Shown here in pieces: positions 5,666 to 7,800 of a DNA stretch of 7,800 bases; within the stretch, counting starts at the first letter, position 1; every line of letters begins with the position of its first letter. The stretch covers positions 1 to 7,800 of the forward strand of contig CAZOTT010000119.1 in the NCBI GenBank assembly GCA_964582785.1, in the 5' to 3' direction. A model generated the notes under the pieces. The model did not search any database and was not told the DNA's origin. It saw nothing but the letters and a program-made list of their open reading frames with translations. Source of the stretch: JAMOQA01 sp964582785 (GTDB taxonomy: Bacteria; Acidobacteriota; Polarisedimenticolia; J045). Both the position numbers and the translations under genes were made by a program.

Positions 5666-6929
5666 GCGGGCGCGGGTGATCGACCCGGCCAGCGGCCTGG
5701 ACGCGGTCCGGGACGTGCTGGTCGAGGGCGACCGGGTGGCCAAGGTCGGGGCGCGGATTCCCCGGCGGGAGGGCTCGACCGTCCTCGACCTGGACGGCCT
5801 CGTCCTCGTGCCCGGCCTGGTCGACATGCACGTCCACCTGCGGGAACCGGGGCAGGAGTGGAAGGAGACGATCGCCTCCGGCGCGGCGGCGGCCGCGGCC
5901 GGGGGGTTCACCGCCGTCGCCGCGATGGCGAACACCGACCCGGTGAACGACTGCCGCGCCGTCACGGAGCTGATCGTCGCCGAGGCGCGCCGGCACGCCG
6001 CGGTGCGGGTCTACCCCGTCGGCGCCGTCTCCAAGGGGCTCGCCGGGAAGGAACTCGCCGAGATCGGGGACATGGTCGCGGCCGGCGCCGTGGCGATCTC
6101 GGACGACGGGCGGGCGATCATGGACGGCTCCCTGATGCGCCGGGCGCTCGAGTACGCCCGGATCTTCGACGTCCCGGTGCTGGCCCACGAGATCGACGAG
6201 CACCTGGCGGGCGGCGGCGTCGTCCACGAAGGCAGGGTTTCCACGCTGCTCGGCCTCCCGGGCCAGCCGGCCTGCGCCGAGGAGGCGCTGATCGCCCGGG
6301 ACCTCCTGATCGCGGAGGACACGGGGGGCCGGCTTCACGTCCAGCACCTGACCACGGCGCGGGGCCTCGAGATGGTCCGGCAGGCGAAGAAGCGGGGAGT
6401 CCGGGTCACCTGCGAGGTCACCCCCCACCACCTGGCGCTGACCGACGAGGCCCTGGTCGGGTACGACACGGATCTGAAGATGGCCCCGCCCCTCCGCCCG
6501 GAACGGGACCGGCAGGCCCTGGTGCGGGGCCTGCGGGACGGGGCCGTGGACGCGGTGGCGACGGACCACGCTCCCCATCACCCGGACGAGAAGGCGGTGG
6601 AGTTCTCCCGGGCCCCGTTCGGCACGATCGGCCTCGAGACCGCGGTGCCGGTCTTCCTCACCCGGTTCGTCCACGAGGGGGGGGTCGACCTGGTCACCTT
6701 CGCGCGGCTCTTTTCCCTGGGCCCGGCCCGCGCCCTGGGCGTTCCCGGCGGGACGATCGAGCCCGGCGCGCCCGCCGACCTCACGGTGATCGACCCGGAC
6801 CGGGAGGGAAGGGTGAATCCGGGGGAGTTCCGCAGCCGGGCGCGGAACACGGCGTTCAAGGGCTGGGTGACCCGGGGGGCGGCCGCGATGACGATCGTCG
6901 GGGGCCGCATCGTCCACGACTCACGCTGA
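5646..6929 (+). CDS. pyrC: Dihydroorotase, type I (metal-dependent amidohydrolase)
   Basis: Dihydroorotase reversibly cyclises carbamoyl aspartate to dihydroorotate (step 3). The 427-residue length fits type I enzymes and not the ~345-residue E. coli type. The metal and catalytic set looks complete: His62 and His64 in DMHVHLREPG (60-69), Asp153 in SDDG (152-155) as the bridging acid, His181 in AHEID, His234 in HVQHLTT, and Asp307 in ATDHAPHH (305-312). The C-terminal amidohydrolase beta-domain signature GTIEPGAPADLTVIDPD (369-385) follows. The start is GTG at 5646, with GGGAGG five bases upstream. This places the first 20 bases inside the end of pyrB, so the two are translationally coupled. 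It is the last gene of the pyrR-pyrB-pyrC run. No good terminator with a T-tract follows; only a short inverted repeat is seen. Confidence 0.98.
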   Translation: MKTLLLRRARVIDPASGLDAVRDVLVEGDRVAKVGARIPRREGSTVLDLDGLVLVPGLVDMHVHLREPGQEWKETIASGAAAAAAGGFTAVAAMANTDPVNDCRAVTELIVAEARRHAAVRVYPVGAVSKGLAGKELAEIGDMVAAGAVAISDDGRAIMDGSLMRRALEYARIFDVPVLAHEIDEHLAGGGVVHEGRVSTLLGLPGQPACAEEALIARDLLIAEDTGGRLHVQHLTTARGLEMVRQAKKRGVRVTCEVTPHHLALTDEALVGYDTDLKMAPPLRPERDRQALVRGLRDGAVDAVATDHAPHHPDEKAVEFSRAPFGTIGLETAVPVFLTRFVHEGGVDLVTFARLFSLGPARALGVPGGTIEPGAPADLTVIDPDREGRVNPGEFRSRARNTAFKGWVTRGAAAMTIVGGRIVHDSR

Positions 6930-6943
6930 CCCGTGGTCACGGG
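6930..6943. repeat. Short inverted repeat just after the pyrC stop
   Basis: CCCGTG-GT-CACGGG begins on the base after the pyrC TGA. As RNA it could form five pairs around a four-base loop. No T-run follows, so it is at best a weak or Rho-assisted transcript end, or a protein-binding palindrome upstream of the next gene. It overlaps a second palindrome GGGCGCCC (6941-6948). Confidence 0.3.
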
Positions 6944-6963
6944 CGCCCTCCTGCCCGGGATGG

Positions 6964-6969
6964 TACGAT
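6964..6969 (+). promoter_or_regulatory. Possible -10 element for the TPR gene
   Basis: TACGAT lies in a 127-bp gap between pyrC and the TPR gene and fits the TANNNT pattern. No supporting -35 hexamer is seen at 16-18 bases upstream. It would leave a leader of about 80 bases. The 127-bp gap, after a run of overlapping genes, suggests that the TPR gene has its own promoter. Confidence 0.25.
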
Positions 6970-7018
6970 CGCATCGAAGGTGACACCGCGCCGGTACGCC
7001 ATCATGACGCAGCGCGGC

Positions 7019-7052
7019 GGCCTCTCCCGGGCCGAGGCCCTTCGAAGGAGGA
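7019..7052 (+). promoter_or_regulatory. Leader hairpin and palindrome overlapping the TPR gene ribosome-binding site
   Basis: GGCCTC (7019-7024) pairs with GAGGCC (7034-7039) around a nine-base loop. Directly adjoining is the perfect ten-base palindrome CCTTCGAAGG (7039-7048). Its last four bases are part of the strong Shine-Dalgarno AAGGAGGA (7045-7052), four bases before the ATG at 7057. The structure could modulate translation or be an operator. No regulator is known. Confidence 0.35.
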
Positions 7053-7056
7053 CCAG

Positions 7057-7800
7057 ATGACGAGCCGCAACCTTCTCCGGACCCTTCCGCTCCTGTGCGC
7101 CCTCGTGCTCCCGGTCGCCGGGATCGTCCCGGTCGCGGTCGCGGCCCCCAAGGCGCCCCCGGAAGACCCGGCGCTCGCCGAGGGGATCCGCCTGATCCGG
7201 GACCAGAAGTGGAAGGAGGCGGAGAAATGGTTCTGGAACTTCCTCAAGGAGCACCCCGACCACGCGGAGGCGATGCGCAAGTACGGGTTCATCGAGCTGC
7301 GGCGGCCCGGCGGGGACGCGGTGCGCGCCCGGGAGTTCCTCGAGAAGGCCGACCGGCGGGAGCCGGACAATCCCGTCGGGCTGTTCCTGCTGGCCAAGGC
7401 CTGCGAGGCGACCGGGGACTGGGCGGCGGCGCGGAGGACCTATGACCGCCTGATCGAGCTCGGCCCGGGGAAGGACGACCCGGTGCGGGCCGGGGCCGTG
7501 CACCTGGCGCGCTTCAACCGGGCCCTGGTCGCGATCCGGGACCGGGACTGGGCGACGGCGGAGAAGCTCCTCGACCAGGTCCTCCAGCGCGACCCCCGCC
7601 ACGCCTACGCGTGGTACGAGAAGGCCGGGATCGCCGCGGAGCAGGGGAAGGCGGACCGGGCCCTCGAGCTGTACGAGAAGACCCGGGAGATGCTGGAGCG
7701 CTGGGCCCCCTCCGAGGCCTGGACCTACCCCCAGAGCCGCTACTCCTACATCCGCGAGAACACCGCCCTCGAGCTGGCGAAGCTCTACCTGGCCCGGGGC
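7057..7800 (+). CDS. Secreted or periplasmic tetratricopeptide-repeat protein (C-terminus beyond window)
   Basis: The first 248 codons are present with no stop before the window end. Residues 1-30 form a typical Sec signal peptide: basic MTSRNLLR, a hydrophobic core (~10-28), and likely cleavage near AVAA-P (28-31). Cys14 is not preceded by a valid lipobox, so it is probably not a lipoprotein. Beyond it are helix pairs of TPR type with alternating small and aromatic residues, roughly at 39-71, 106-138, 146-180 and 183-215. A clear example is FLLAKACEATGDWAAARRTY (110-129). Such proteins act as periplasmic or outer-membrane scaffolds, and no specific function can be given. The ATG at 7057 is set by AAGGAGGA four bases upstream. 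It is on the same strand as pyrRBC but separated by 127 bp, and it has no evident link to pyrimidine synthesis. Confidence 0.85.
   Translation, partial: MTSRNLLRTLPLLCALVLPVAGIVPVAVAAPKAPPEDPALAEGIRLIRDQKWKEAEKWFWNFLKEHPDHAEAMRKYGFIELRRPGGDAVRAREFLEKADRREPDNPVGLFLLAKACEATGDWAAARRTYDRLIELGPGKDDPVRAGAVHLARFNRALVAIRDRDWATAEKLLDQVLQRDPRHAYAWYEKAGIAAEQGKADRALELYEKTREMLERWAPSEAWTYPQSRYSYIRENTALELAKLYLARG

Noticed and set aside
4235..5965. 576-residue minus-strand frame opposite pyrR/pyrB/pyrC
   Set aside because: It is antisense to three confidently identified genes, its composition is typical of a shadow frame, and it has no domain signature.
7024..7037. 14-mer CTCCCGGGCCGAGG shared by the TPR leader and the pyrK leader (minus strand 1964-1951)
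   Set aside because: At this base composition several 14-base matches are expected in a window this size. It is centred on the common CCCGGG, and the distances to the start codons differ.
7004..7060. 18-codon leader ORF (MTQRGGLSRAEALRRRTR) whose stop overlaps the TPR start as ATGA
   Set aside because: No Shine-Dalgarno precedes its ATG, and the overlap can arise by chance because the TPR start lies in a short open stretch. The TPR gene has its own strong ribosome-binding site.

Overview
This is a very GC-rich window (well over 70% G+C by eye, with strong G/C preference at third codon positions). It is bacterial chromosome and contains most of a de novo pyrimidine (UMP) biosynthesis locus. 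Gene content (PyrR regulator, class 1B PyrD with its PyrK partner, type I PyrC, and a TPR protein with a Sec signal peptide) fits an uncultured or little-studied GC-rich bacterial phylum better than an enterobacterium. I cannot name the phylum from the sequence alone. No mobile elements, CRISPR arrays, tRNAs or rRNAs were seen.

Layout. The left arm (1-1939) is on the minus strand and reads pyrK > pyrD > pyrF, with start/stop overlaps of 4 and 1 bases, so it is one translationally coupled operon. pyrF runs off the left edge. A 102-bp divergent spacer (1940-2041) separates it from a plus-strand gene (2042-3820). That gene encodes a multi-pass membrane protein with a C-terminal alkaline-phosphatase-superfamily (type I phosphodiesterase/NPP-like) domain whose metal site looks largely lost. 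A 97-bp leader (3821-3917) holds four mutually complementary GC-rich segments just ahead of the pyrR ribosome-binding site. The plus-strand run pyrR > pyrB > pyrC (3918-6929) follows, with overlaps of 4 and 20 bases. After a 127-bp gap, a secreted or periplasmic TPR protein begins at 7057 and runs off the right edge.

How the genes work together. PyrB (aspartate transcarbamylase) and PyrC (dihydroorotase) catalyse steps 2 and 3 of UMP synthesis. PyrD with PyrK (NAD-linked dihydroorotate dehydrogenase) catalyses step 4. PyrF (OMP decarboxylase) catalyses step 6. PyrR is the uracil-nucleotide-sensing RNA-binding regulator. carA/carB (step 1) and pyrE (step 5) are not in this window. The pathway is split into two divergent blocks around the membrane protein.

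Most notable: (i) PyrR carries an ~88-residue Lys/Ala/Arg-rich, histone-H1-like tail; (ii) the membrane protein retains the predicted Thr nucleophile but has replaced four of the six metal-ligand positions; (iii) the pyrR leader has an A-B-C-D set of competing hairpins, and a hairpin also covers the pyrK ribosome-binding site. Either could be a target of PyrR, which is inference.
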